NCBI GenBank assembly: GCA_025766275.1
Contig: JAFKAC010000076.1
Coordinates: forward strand, 186,001 to 250,000
Direction: 5' to 3'
Source of the DNA: Lactarius indigo
Lineage: Eukaryota > Basidiomycota > Agaricomycetes > Russulales > Russulaceae
DNA: 64,000 nt
The translations under genes and the position numbers were made by a program. Under the pieces are notes generated by a model. It was not told the DNA's origin, ran no database searches, and was given only the letters and a program-made list of their open reading frames with translations. Below, one piece after another: positions 33,368 to 44,751 of the stretch; position 1 is the first letter of the stretch; each line of letters opens with the position of its first letter.

Positions 33368-35886
33368 ATGGAGGATTCTACCACAGTCTGGCTCATCTGT
33401 ATCCTCATTGATGACGACCTCAAGATCTGCGACTCTCCTTTCAGTGTCACAGTGCCCTCTTCAGAGGATTTTGGTGGAGTTATCCACTATGTGAAAGAGG
33501 TCACCCCTTCACTTAGGGACAAAGATCATGGAAAATTCAGGTTCTACAAGCCTCCTTCAGACCACCCTATCCATGTTTCACATTCACTCCACGGGTTTCA
33601 ATTGACTCGAGAGTGCCTTGGAAGTGTCCTGTTAATAACCTGCAAAGTTGGAGAAGAGTTTCAGAAGAAGGATGCCGACTGTCATTTCAATATTGATGTC
33701 ATTGTTCATGTGGATTCCGGGAAACATGGTACACCTTTCTACTTTCTGGTGGAAAATATATGTCTGATGCTCTCTCACTGGTACATGTGATGTTGTCTTG
33801 CTCACTTTACTCAAAACAGAGTCGAGTAATAGCTGGCTTTGTCATGTTACATTTCGTTTGCGAAACCGCGATGAAATCCAACTCTTCCCTGAGGCCCGGC
33901 TTTTTGACAACAATCTCAGAGAGTCGCCAGAGGACAAATTACCACCAGAGTTTGTTGTGCAACTTGAGCAAGAATTGAGTCTCCCCCATTCCCCTTGGCA
34001 GGATGTGAGCCTTGCAGTGTGACCTGGTGTAATCTTACTGAACAGGATCCAATTTCAGATGACAACACTGTCTTTGTTGGGTTCTGTAAAGATGCTCCTT
34101 GGAAACAAGGCCTTTTGCAAACATTTCACAGACCCAAAAGATGGTTCTGATTCAGGGATGCACCATGTTACAGCTGTCAAACTTCTCCATTATATTGACG
34201 TCCTCCTTGACCAGCACCTCTTGAATCAAGAGGCGTATAGAGATAAGGCGGTGTCACACATATATAGTCTCCTAAGAAGATTCACTACCACATCCCCCCC
34301 TCAACACGATGTTAAGTTCCAGTTGTGAGCCATGATTCCTTATGTAATCAATCACTCTGAATCATGTCGTTATTATTAGTGATGTCCCATGGCCCTTTCG
34401 TCTGCTTGTAGAGACCATCTGAGACGGCGCGCTTTACCAATATATGCCTTGTAGCAACTTCTCCATAAGTATCAAAGACTTTCCATATTTGCTACTCGGA
34501 GTGTCTCCCAATACGTCTCACAAGGGGGAGATCCATACTGTGCTTCTGCAGGCCTCTTGCCTTGTCCGCTTGGGCAACACACTACTCAAGGACAAGTCCT
34601 CTACGTTCTTCATAAAAGCAATTCATGTTACCTATGACTACCGTGCCATGGAATACATGTTATATCAAAATGGGCCAGGACCAAATAACAATAATGTAGT
34701 GTTTCTGCATATTGTCACATGAGAAAGAGACTGACACTTGCGGAAGGTCAACTATCGCAAGATGTCTCACAATCTTTCTAACAGACATGAGATGTTCGCG
34801 TTCATCTTCTGCATTTACAACTTCCTCCATTCAATGAAAGCTCTGCACAAAAAACTTTCTCCCCAGCTAGCCTCTGCACTAGCATCAATTTTGACTGAGA
34901 CTGAAAACCTCCCATGTCTCACAAGGGAGCCCGGCTCTGATGACGTCGGTTCTTCAACACGGTGGGACCAAGCAAGCAGAGACTCATTGGCGACAGGAGT
35001 CATTTTTCGAAACCCAAGAGTGCAGGCACTCATCCAAAGAGACAGCTACACATTACTCCCAGAGGGCAGTGCGCAGCTGAAGCCAACAATAGGCAAGGCT
35101 ATCTCAAGTTATGGTCACATAGGCACAGTCACTCTCAAGCTCCTTGACAGTGCGACAGAAGAGCTTGAAATTCTCAGGCACTTACAGGCGATCCAATCAG
35201 AGTCCAATCGGATCAATCATACCATCAAGTTGCTAGATGTTATCCAACTTAATATCCCCCCTACTAGCACTGTTCACAACGTGATTGTGATGCCATGGCA
35301 AATGCCATTGACTTGATGCTTGAGGGAAGCCTACTTTCCTCATGCGGTGGAGTTGCTTCGCATCCAATTCCTAGAAGGGGTCGCATTTCTACACGAGTTC
35401 AGAGTTTCTCACCTCAATTTGAAGCCTGGGAACGTCCTTGTCGATGGCGGGCACACCTTGCTGTCACCACAGTTGTCAATCATCAACTTCGGACTTTCCG
35501 TTTTTGTGGAAAGCAAAGAGACCTTGGTTGAGGGCTTTCGTGGGACTCCGTCTTGGGTCGCCCCAGAAGCCAGAACCGAACATGGACCCACAATGAAATA
35601 TAGTGTGGTCCTGGCTGACCGGTGGTCTTGTGGACAAATGCTCAAGTACTTCGCAAGCTTCCTTCTGGCTGGCAGGGCTTCAGTTTGGGGGTTCACATAT
35701 ACCGGACTACTTAGTCTGGATCCAAGACAGAGGCCTCCGTTGACCACAGTACTCTGGGAACTTCGAGGGACGAGTGCTGGAAAGCACAGCAATGATGGGT
35801 TTGATGGGTTTGTGACACAGAAACAGCGTCGTGTGGTAAGTCTTGGTTTATCATTTCTTCATCGTGCATGTGCGCTCAGTTTCTAG
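33368..35886 (+). pseudogene. Crinkler-like gene b (header + nuclease-like + kinase), right-arm copy
   Basis: Exons 33368-33728, 33820-34016, 34059-34324, 34380-34695 and 34747-35886, with the same phases as gene a, so the two are tandem paralogues. In-frame TGA codons interrupt exon 4 (34420-34422) and exon 5 (35314-35316). The nuclease-like domain has LLLGVS where gene a has LLEICS, so the candidate acidic residue is lost. The kinase spans about 35110-35800. It has a beta-3 lysine in VTLKLL, a catalytic loop HLNLKPGN (Asn in place of the usual Asp), INFGLS for DFG (again Asn), WVAPE, and DRWSCG. Both catalytic Asp residues are therefore replaced. The final exon may end earlier by splicing at a GTAAGT near 35837. 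This is a decayed gene. Confidence 0.7.
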
Positions 35887-36499
35887 ACTTGTGTGCAGTG
35901 CAATCCTTCCTGATCCAACATGTATGTTCCACACTGGTATGACGTATGAAAGTGCGTGACGACACGAGGTCTGGTTGTGTTCCACCTTCATATAATGATT
36001 GTTTTATGGTTTTTTGGGACTTGTATTGGTAGTGCCGCTCTCCCTTGGTGTGAAAGTGTTGTTCATTGTAATTGTGAATTCAATCTTAGGTGATGATGGG
36101 CGTAAGAAATATTCCCAACTGAATAACATTCTTAGATAAGTTGGTGCATTCTTTGCCTGATCAGGGAAGGTAGGGCAGGTCTGTTTCTTGTTCTTGAGAG
36201 CTGATACATATGAGTCAGAATAATATTATGAATTTCTCAGACTACTGTAAGTTAGTAGTACATGAGTCCTCGCACAACAACTTGGCCGCTTCACCCCCTT
36301 CTGTATACTCACTACTCTCTACAATAGTCCTCAGTCCTCAGGCATTAAGTTCACGCTATCAGGATGATACCAAAACAGAGAGCAACTGTCGAAACAGAGA
36401 AACTTGAATTTGAGAATGGTGAGATCGACCACCCGATAAATGTTGCACATGCAGATAGCCAAACAGTCAATAATATAACGCATGACAACAAGCTGCCCA
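35887..36499. other. Gap between Crinkler gene b and DR1 copy D
   Basis: AT-richer sequence with no recognisable gene or repeat. Confidence 0.4.
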
Positions 36500-38345
36500 C
36501 TCAGCTCCGATTCCCAATCTGCACCATTTCCCCTCCTCTTCACTGTTCATGTTTTTCTCACCATTCCTGCATGCCACCCTTCACGAGCAACCTCAACGTG
36601 CCGTCTGGTTGCCTTGGTGGGAATGTTTGTTGCCCCCCCGGCGTGGTCGATTGGTTCTCTGTCCTCTGTCATCCCCTCTATCTGCACGTCACCCTTCGCG
36701 GGAAACCTTGATGTGCCATCTGGTTGCCTCGGTGGGAGTGTTTGTTGCTCTTTTCCCATCTCGTGTTGGTGTTCTTCAAGCTGTTCAAGGCGCGGTCACT
36801 CGATTCTCTGTCGTCCCCTCCATCCACATGCCGGCCTTTGCGAGCAGCCTTGATGTGCCATCTGGTTGTTTGCGGTGGATGTGTTCATTGCCCCCCCATT
36901 CCCACCTGGCATTCGCGACCTTCAAATTTTTTTTGATGCACCATCTGATTGACATGGTGAGAGTTCTTAGGTGACACTCATCATTTGTCTGACCTTAAAG
37001 GCTCAATTGCACCTCTTACAGTGAAATACAACCTTCTCAATGTTCTATGAACACTGCGGTGATACACAATCCCTGGTCGCGTTGCTACTTACCTCCGCAG
37101 AGCATCGTCACTGGCCTAGAGTCCCCTAGGAAAGTGCGCTCCTGCTATGTGGGCCCTTTGTCCCTTACAGGGTTACGGGTGTGAGTAGTGCTGAAGTTGT
37201 GCAGGGGATGGGAGGACAGTCTAGTGACCAACCTGGGCTTGTTGCTGATGCTGAATGGTGTTGGTTGTGGTGAGTTGTTTTTTTGCTTGCTTGACTGATG
37301 CGGAGCTGGTGCACCTGCCTAAAGACAAAGTCACATTGTCAACAGATTTGGACAAGGTGCACCACACTGCACATCACTTACCGCCACTTCAAAGAAGGGA
37401 AGTTATGCGTCTCGTACCTCGCACCCACCAAGCACCATTGCTAGACCCAAAGCCCCCGGCGGAGATGTGCCCCCGCTACATGGGCCTCTTGTTCAGCCGG
37501 GGAAGGCCCCATGAAGCCTGTAGCTGGGTTAGAATGCATTGGTCCCTCAACTGCCTGCAAGGGCAACCCTCATGTGGCCTCCATTGTTTGCCTAGTGCCA
37601 GCGGGAGACCCGAATCCTCCTGCAGCCAGTGGAGCGGTCCATACGAGCAGGCAGGTAAGGGGAGTGCCGACAGGGTGTCGAGTAGGGGCAGTGGGCCTAC
37701 AATCCTGCTTAAGCTCTCTGATTCAGGTGACGGATTTGTGACTGTCGGGAGGAAGGCACATTTGAAGGGATGGCTGACTTTTTGTCGACGTCGCCTCAAA
37801 TGTTAAGGCAGACTCACATGCTTCCGTGTTGAAGAGGTCCAACCTAAGGGGAAGAAATGACTGTCTTTGTCGGTCCTGCCACCCCTCTCTCGTTGGTATA
37901 TCCTACTCGGTGCGTCCTGCGCTGGCCTGTGCCCTTATGTGTTGGACCCCTTACCCAAGTGCTCCACTTACTCCAGTGAGTGCGGACATGGGTTCAACTT
38001 CAGGGTACCTTTCACAAGCAACCTTCTGCATCCTGGAGGTTCTGTGGTGGCAAGCTGTGTTGGGAAACCACTGACGCCGGTGAGTGGTTGCTTGGCCAAT
38101 GCCATCATGGCTGGTTCTGCTGCCCTTGGGTAGGCAAATGTGAATACTTGCCTTCTCCGAAGGGGGGCTTTGGGTCGGTCACCACTGGGATGCAGGACTG
38201 GGAAAGAGGGAAGCTGGGCAGGGGGGGGTTGTAAGCCATCACTCGTCTCGGTCTACTACCATGAGTGAGCAGCCTGCTGATCATGAATGTGTGTTGAATA
38301 TTTTTCTCTAATATTCCTGATCCTAATGTGGGTGTCACCAGGAAT
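36500..38345 (+). repeat. Dispersed repeat DR1, copy D
   Basis: Tandem units at about 36565-36900, with a shortened first unit. Then come the shared central block (about 37000-37760) and the shared tail ending GTCACCAGGAATT near 38345. It is oriented like B and C and has no LTR insertion. Confidence 0.8.
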
Positions 38346-38643
38346 TGGAGCAGCACGAGGGAAACCAGTCGGGTCGATTATTTCAAGACCACTTTCGTAT
38401 TAGCAGATTGGATATTCATCCCAAAGTGTAATGTGTTTATTTTCTGCCCTTGCCAATGATCAATGCCTGACCTCAACATATGACCTTCTTGTATGCCATA
38501 CTTACATTTCTGTGCTTCAACCAGTAACCCATAAGCTCGAAAGGTTGAAGACCATCTTGACACCCGTACCTGCGGTGTTGTAAGTCAAGTATGGTAGGAT
38601 GTGCCTAGCTAGGCCTTTGTCAGTGCACCTCCTTTTCTCTTAC
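38346..38643. other. Gap before G2-A
   Basis: No gene supported. It ends with CTTAC (38639-38643), the target duplication of G2-A. Confidence 0.5.
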
Positions 38644-39152
38644 TGTTACAGTACAAACTAATTATATGTTGTGGATGACTCATGGCCGGTTATGACTACG
38701 GCCTGACAGTAGTATTAGTCATGGACTTTTACATCGCATCAGTCAGCATGGTAGTTCACATGTGATTACAACTCATGTATGACTCATTCCTAGGATAGCT
38801 GTACTAGGGTTCGAGCTAGTTACGCTATTGGTTCTCTACTATTCCAGTGGCGCTTTAAAGCCCGTGCATATCTGTATAAGTAGTTGTTTTGGAAGACCAA
38901 GAGTCCCCATCTTGGTCTTCTTCAATCCACCCTATTGACTCATCTCTTGATTGCCTTAGTCTTGGACTAAGTGTGCTTCCACTTCTATCCACCAAGGGAT
39001 AGTCTTCTTGCATCTTTTGCTGCAGTGTGTGCCTAAAGTGCCCCTGTTCAGCTTGCATTGGGTTGACACGTGATCCCCATTCACCTGGTTTTTGCTAAGT
39101 CGATTATGCCTACCTCGTATTCAAGTTGGACTCACGCTGGTGGAGCGTAACA
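38644..39152 (+). mobile_element. 5' LTR of G2-A
   Basis: TGTTACAG...GCGTAACA. TATAAG is at 38875-38880. An 11-bp stem, GAAGACCAAGA (38893-38903) with TCTTGGTCTTC (38910-38920), surrounds the predicted transcript start. Confidence 0.95.
38875..38880 (+). promoter_or_regulatory. TATA box of G2-A
   Basis: TATAAG lies 34 nt upstream of ATCTTGGTCTT (38909-38919), the segment complementary to the PBS. The same spacing is seen in the other G2 LTRs. Confidence 0.6.
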
Positions 39153-39154
39153 TT

Positions 39155-39165
39155 AAGACCAAGAT
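39155..39165 (+). other. Primer-binding site of G2-A, self-priming type
   Basis: AAGACCAAGAT starts 2 nt after the 5' LTR. It is perfectly complementary over 11 nt to the predicted 5' end of the element RNA (38909-38919). In Tf1 the RNA 5' end folds back to prime reverse transcription, and this layout matches that mechanism in place of tRNA priming. Confidence 0.75.
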
Positions 39166-39172
39166 CCTCATC

Positions 39173-41134
39173 ATGGCATACTCAACCAGAGACCAGTGGA
39201 TGTCCTTTCGTCCCTATCACATTGAACGACAAGGAGATCGCAACGTACCAACAAGATTCTTAGGAGCAGCTCAGTGGAGAGAACGAGGAGAAGACACTGG
39301 GTACTTCATAGAGTTCAATGGTCCTAACCGTTTCCAACCCGTTGAGTTCAATTTCGAACACCTCTGTTGGACTGAGGTTACTTGGAACCCCATAGATCAT
39401 TGCTGGGATATTGTACAACCAGCAGGAAGAAATTACAACTGCAATATCGACGTGCGAGAGCTCAATAGCCACGCAGACTACGGTCCCATTGACAGACAAG
39501 CACAAGAACACACAGATGAAGGAATTAGTGGAGAAGAAGCCTCTGATAGTCAACAATCGCCAAGCAGAGGAACCACACCAGCAGAAGATGCCAGCCTAGG
39601 AGCCATTGGCAATCACATTATACAACAAACTGAGTCCCTTACCATTCATCAAACCGAACCAGAAGTGATCCACATCCATAGTCCAGCAGCCACCATGGCC
39701 ACCACCACCATAACACAAGAAGAAGTACAACTAGCTGCTGATACCATAGAACAGTTGGCTCGAGAAGAGCAGCAACGTATTACAGAAGAAGCACAAGCTA
39801 TACTGGCTCCCATCAATCCACATACAGGACATCGCATGACCGACAATGACATAGCTATCCATCAAGCCATCGGACCAGACGTAGCCGATCCCCCTAGTGG
39901 AGGAGGCGGACCTCCTGGCGATCTACCAGGAGGAGGACTGCCGCCACGAGGACATGGATTTGGAGGATTCCCAGGAGGATTTCCTGGAGGACCACCAGGA
40001 GGAGGACATCTGGGAGGAGGGTTACCAGGTGTAGGTCCCATCATTCCTCCCCAAAATAACAAATTGGCTGGTGAAGCACCTACAGTATTCAATGGAGAAC
40101 GTGCCAAAGTTGAAGTGTTTCTTACACAATGGCACGTTTACTGGGGCATGAATGCAGACGAAGGCATCATGGCCACACCATATCAACGAGCCCTACTCTT
40201 TCTTTCCTGCATCAAGGGTGTCAATGTCAGCGAATGGGTACTAGCAATGCTTACCTGGCTCAACAGCCAGATACAAGCAGGAATACCCCGTACAAGTGAA
40301 GGATTATGGAATGAAGTTACGCACAGCTTTATGCAGCGCTTCAGAAACACAATGGAGCAAGAACAGGCTCAATACAAGCTCAAGAAAGGCGTTAAGATGA
40401 TTGGGGGCAATCTAGATGAGTATTGCACCCAATTCAAACAATTAATACACCACACTCAGTACTGACTCAATGATCCACAGACGCTGGATCTATTCGCAAG
40501 TGGACTACCAAAAGACCTATATGAACAAGTCTACACTCTCGACAATCTGCGCAATTATCACGAATGGAAAGAAGCAGCTACCACCTGCCAACAGCAATAT
40601 CTCCATCTCAAAGCGGTATTAAATAAAGGAGTTCCTCAGGGACAAGGACAAGGACAACAACGCCAACAGCAACAATGGCAAGGACCACCAAGAAGTTCTT
40701 GGCAACCAAGGAATCTGCCCCAAGATCCAAATGCAATGGATACATTGGCAGACCAAATTCGAGGGCGACTCACAGGAGCTGAAGATATACTCACTCCCCA
40801 TCCCCCATACCGACCTCAAGGAGGATTTTTACAGAGAGGGGGAGGATGCAACAATCAAAGGCCAGTCACCTGTTATAATTGTGGAAAGGACAGACACATG
40901 GCCCACGACTGTAGACAACCACAAAGAGATTATCAACCTCAAGTGTCAACTAGTCAGTACATTGATACCGACTATCATCAACAAGAATCTGAAGTCGTTA
41001 CTAGGGCGGTCCAAGAAGCACCCCCTCAACAGCATGCCAATGATTGGCTTAACAGAGTAGCAGGAGAAACAGACGACGTAAAAGACATCATCCTCCAACA
41101 GCTGTGGAAGAAGGAGGGTTTTCAGGATGCCTGA
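39173..41134 (+). pseudogene. gag of G2-A
   Basis: ATG at 39173, only 20 nt after the LTR. The frame runs to TGA at 41132-41134, broken by a single TGA at 40463-40465 where G2-B has CGG. It contains a Gly/Pro-rich linker (about 39890-40045), a retrotransposon capsid-type helical region (about 40080-40620) and one CCHC zinc knuckle, CYNCGKDRHMAHDC (about 40870-40912). The product would form the particle shell and bind element RNA. The ATG was chosen over the in-frame one at 39092 because that one lies inside the LTR. Confidence 0.85.
41116..41122 (+). promoter_or_regulatory. -1 frameshift slippery site G GGT TTT of G2-A
   Basis: In gag frame the codons are GAG GGT TTT CAG, giving the canonical X-XXY-YYZ heptamer GGGTTTT 9 nt before the gag stop. 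Pol continues in the -1 frame. The heptamer is conserved in G2-B (51436-51442). Confidence 0.75.
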
Positions 41135-44100
41135 ACCCATCGGCCTGGGTGAGGGCAGTTAATTGTAACAGTATAATCATGACTTGCTACCGTTCTATGA
41201 GAGTTCCAGTATCGATTCGCACCAGTTACGCAATGGCCAACATATGCGCATTAGTCGACTCAGGAGCAACCCACTGCTTCATGAGACTGTCCTTTGTAAA
41301 AAGGATGGGACTTGGGACTAAACCACTTGATGTCCCAAAGAAAATATGGAATATTGACAACACAGAAAAGAAGTCGGGACGTATCACTCATTATACCGAT
41401 GTAGACGTCCAGACTAAAGGAATTCACAAGGAAATACGATTTCTCATCACAGACATCAGCAATGAAGATATCATACTAGGATACCCTTGGCTTGCCATAT
41501 ACAATCCCCATATCAAGTGGTCACAAGCCACCATCCATGAAGACATGCTTCCCATTATCATTCGATCAACAAACCCCTATATTAAAGAAACATCAGTGGT
41601 TGCAACAACCACTGTTCAAGATGATGAATACGAAATAGTACACTCCTGCGTTATCACTGATGAACAGCGACAACAATTTGAAGAAGGCTGTTGAATTAGA
41701 GGCATGGCTACTGACCTCACCATCGCTGCTCAACAATATGTCACCAAGGCCAAACTACCTCCTGAATATCAAGAATTTGAATGTCTCTTTAGTGAAGAGG
41801 CGTCAGACAGGTTTCCGCCCAGCAGGCCCTGGGATCATGCCATTGAATTCAAACCAGGAACTGCAGATGCAATCAGCTGCAAAATATACCCCATGACCCA
41901 AGAAGAAGACAAGAAGTTACATGAGTGGATCAATGAACAACTCAAAAAAGGGTATATATGACCCTCCAAATCTCCATATGCCTCATCCTTCTTCTTCATC
42001 AAAAAGAAGGATGGAAAATTATGACCTATCCAGGATTACCGGAAGATCAATGCAGTTACTATTTGCAATCAGTACCCGCTTCCTCTTATCTCCAATCTCA
42101 TTACCAACCTCAGTAATGCTCACATCTATACCAAACTTGACGTCAGATGGGGGTATAACAACGTACGCATCAAAGAAGGAGACAAAGAGAAAGCTGTGTT
42201 CAAAACGCAATACCGATTATTCGAACCAACAGTGATGTTTTTCAGCCTAACCAACTCCCTGGCAATGTTCCAGACTATGATGAACTTTATATTTAGAAAT
42301 ATCATAGCCAAACACAAAGCATGTGGTACCGTCATTCGAGTGTACATGGACGACATCGGTATTGCCACTGGACTTAATTACTCCCTGCAAGATCACATCG
42401 AAGTGGTCAAAGACGTCCTCTGCATATCTGCAGAGCACGATCTTTATTACAAACTTGAAAAATGTCTCTTTCATTCCCTGCGCATGGATTACCTGGGGGT
42501 AATCCTTGAAAAGGGGGTGACACGCATGGACCCCATCAAAATTTCCAGCATCAAGGACTGGCCCACACCAGTCAAAGTTAAGGACGTCCGCTCTTTCCTT
42601 GGCTTCTGCAATTTTTATTGACCTTTCATACAAGGATTTGTGACCAAAGCATGACCCCTCAACAAACTTACATGAAAGGGAGTTGAATGGCATTGGGGGA
42701 CGGAAGAAGAAAGGGCATTCCAAGACCTCAAAACTCTAGTCACAAGTGAACCCATTCTAACACATCCAGACCTCACACAACAATTCGAACTAGAAGTTGA
42801 CACATCTGGTTTCGCAACCAGTGCAGTCCTTCTTCAATGAAAGGCAGATGGTAAACGACACCCCATCGGCTACTACTCATCTACACTTAATGAAGCCAAG
42901 CGAAACTATGACATCTACGACCTCAAACTCCTAGCCATTGTCAAGGCGTTCCGACACTGGAGACCCCTTTTGGCAGGCTCCCCCCACAAAATCAAAGTCT
43001 TCTCCAACCATCTTAACCTCCAGTATTGGAAGTCACCACAGAAGATTAGTAGGCATGTCGCTAGGGAAGTACTCAAACTCTCAGAATACAACTTCAAGAT
43101 TAATCACATTAAAGGAACCTCTAATGGACGCACCGATGCACTATCATGAAGACCAGACTATGACCAAGGGGAAAACAACAATGAAGGGGTAACAGTACTA
43201 CCAGAAAAGGTCTTTGCCCGTGTGACCACATTCGAAGAACTACAACCCCAACACTGGAGACCTGAGATTTTGCCAGCAGATATGACCCCAGAACACCCCA
43301 TCTACGAACAGGACCAAGCTAAGTTAAAGCCCTGGGTCGATGCACATAAACTAAAAAACATCGAAGGGACATGGTACAAAGACAGACACCAAGTAGTCAC
43401 CAGTGGTATTCATGATAAATGTACCATTATAGCTGCTCACCACGACCCTCCTGTCTATGGCCATCCAGGTATCAAACGTACCCTTCAACTCACAGAACAA
43501 CATTACTGGTGGCCACAAATGAAGAATGATGTCACAGATTACGTCAAAGGTTGTGCGGAATGCCAGCAGCACAAAGTCAACCTTCACCCTACTTGAGCGC
43601 CCCTACAACCTATCTACCCCAAACCAGAAGCCCTGCCATTCGAAACCATAGCAGTAGACTTCATCACTAAACTCTGTGTTTCCTGCAGCTACAACTCCAT
43701 CCTAACGGTAACAGATCACGATTGTACCAAAGCCACCATTTTTATCCCTTGTAATGAAGAAATAACAGCCAAAGGAATGGCTGCCCTGTATGTCTCCCAC
43801 ATTTTCCCACGATTTGGACTCCCCTTGCACATTATCAGTGATTGAGACCCCCGTTTCGCATCCAAATTTATGCAAGAGATATGCAAAATCCTTGGCATCA
43901 GCCAAAATATCTTGACCGCTTATCACCCCAGAACAGATGGCCAATCGGAATGAACAAATCAGTGGCTGGAACAATATCTCCACTTCTGGGTAAATGAACG
44001 ACAAGACGATTGGGTTTGTTATCTACCAATGGCAGAATTTATGCACAATAACTGGCCTGATGAAATCACACGGGAGTCCCCCTTCTTCCTCTTATCAGGG

Positions 44101-44751
44101 TTCAACCCTTGCACTGATTGGACCAATAGGCCATCTCCTATTCCTCAAGTCTCTCTACAACTTGATCAGTTTAAGCAAGCATGACAGCGTGCCTTCTCCT
44201 GCATGCCTTGCACCCAGAAGTCATGGGTCAAACACAAAGATACACCCAGGTTCAAAGAAGGCGACCTTGTGTGGCTCGAGGGGTGCCACTTACGAATGCA
44301 CCAACCAACTGCGAAATTAGCTGCCAAGCGCCACGGGCCTTTTAAGGTTGTCCAGGTGATGTCTCCTGTCAATTATCACCTCGAACTTCCCATGCAGTGG
44401 AGTATCCATGACATGTTCCACATAGATCTTCTCACACCCTATCACGAGACACCCATGCACGGACCAAACTATCAATGCCCACCACCTGATTTGGTCAATA
44501 ACAAAGAAGAATACAAAGTCGAGCAGATTCTAGACTCTCAGCGATTTGGCAGAAGACGTCGGCTCCAATACCTCATAAAATGGAAGGGCTATCCTGACTC
44601 AGACAATCAATGGATAGATAAGGATGACGTATTTGCCGATGAAGCCATTCGGGAGTTCAAACATTCTAACCCCAACAGAGAAATGCATATAAGGATGACC
44701 TCTCACCATGATGAGTCTCCATCATCCATTTCTCCTATGTCCTCCACTTGA
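41117..44751 (+). pseudogene. pol of G2-A: protease, RT, RNase H, integrase, chromodomain
   Basis: One continuous frame (-1 to gag) with no frameshift but with twelve TGA stops, at about 41692, 41959, 42022, 42619, 42649, 42670, 42838, 43147, 43594, 43843, 43949 and 44182. Domains in order: aspartic protease with DSGATH (about 41258); RT with VYMDDIG (about 42341); RNase H with a DTSG box (about 42800); the integrase zinc finger; the DDE core; and a chromodomain with IKWKGY (about 44575). The second integrase Asp survives as SD followed by a TGA. The protein is dead, but the residue pattern is well preserved between stops. Confidence 0.9.

Larger units (their letters stand above)
28671..35228. 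repeat. Right arm of the long inverted duplication
   Basis: Reverse complement of 3519-10076. Here the sequence continues without interruption past 35228 into the kinase C-lobe. The loss of homology there is explained by the G1 LTR on the other side, not by a visible arm end. Confidence 0.92.

Noticed and set aside
3519..35228. The inverted arms as terminal inverted repeats of one giant transposon
   Set aside because: No defined outer terminus or target duplication is seen. The left outer edge is an unrelated LTR, the right arm continues into a gene, and the inner ends fade gradually into DR1.
41117..44751. TGA recoded as an amino acid because only TGA interrupts the frame
   Set aside because: TGA positions match Arg, His or Gln codons in the sister copy and not a single residue type. 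G1 and G3 use TGA sparingly and normally, and CpG deamination explains the pattern.
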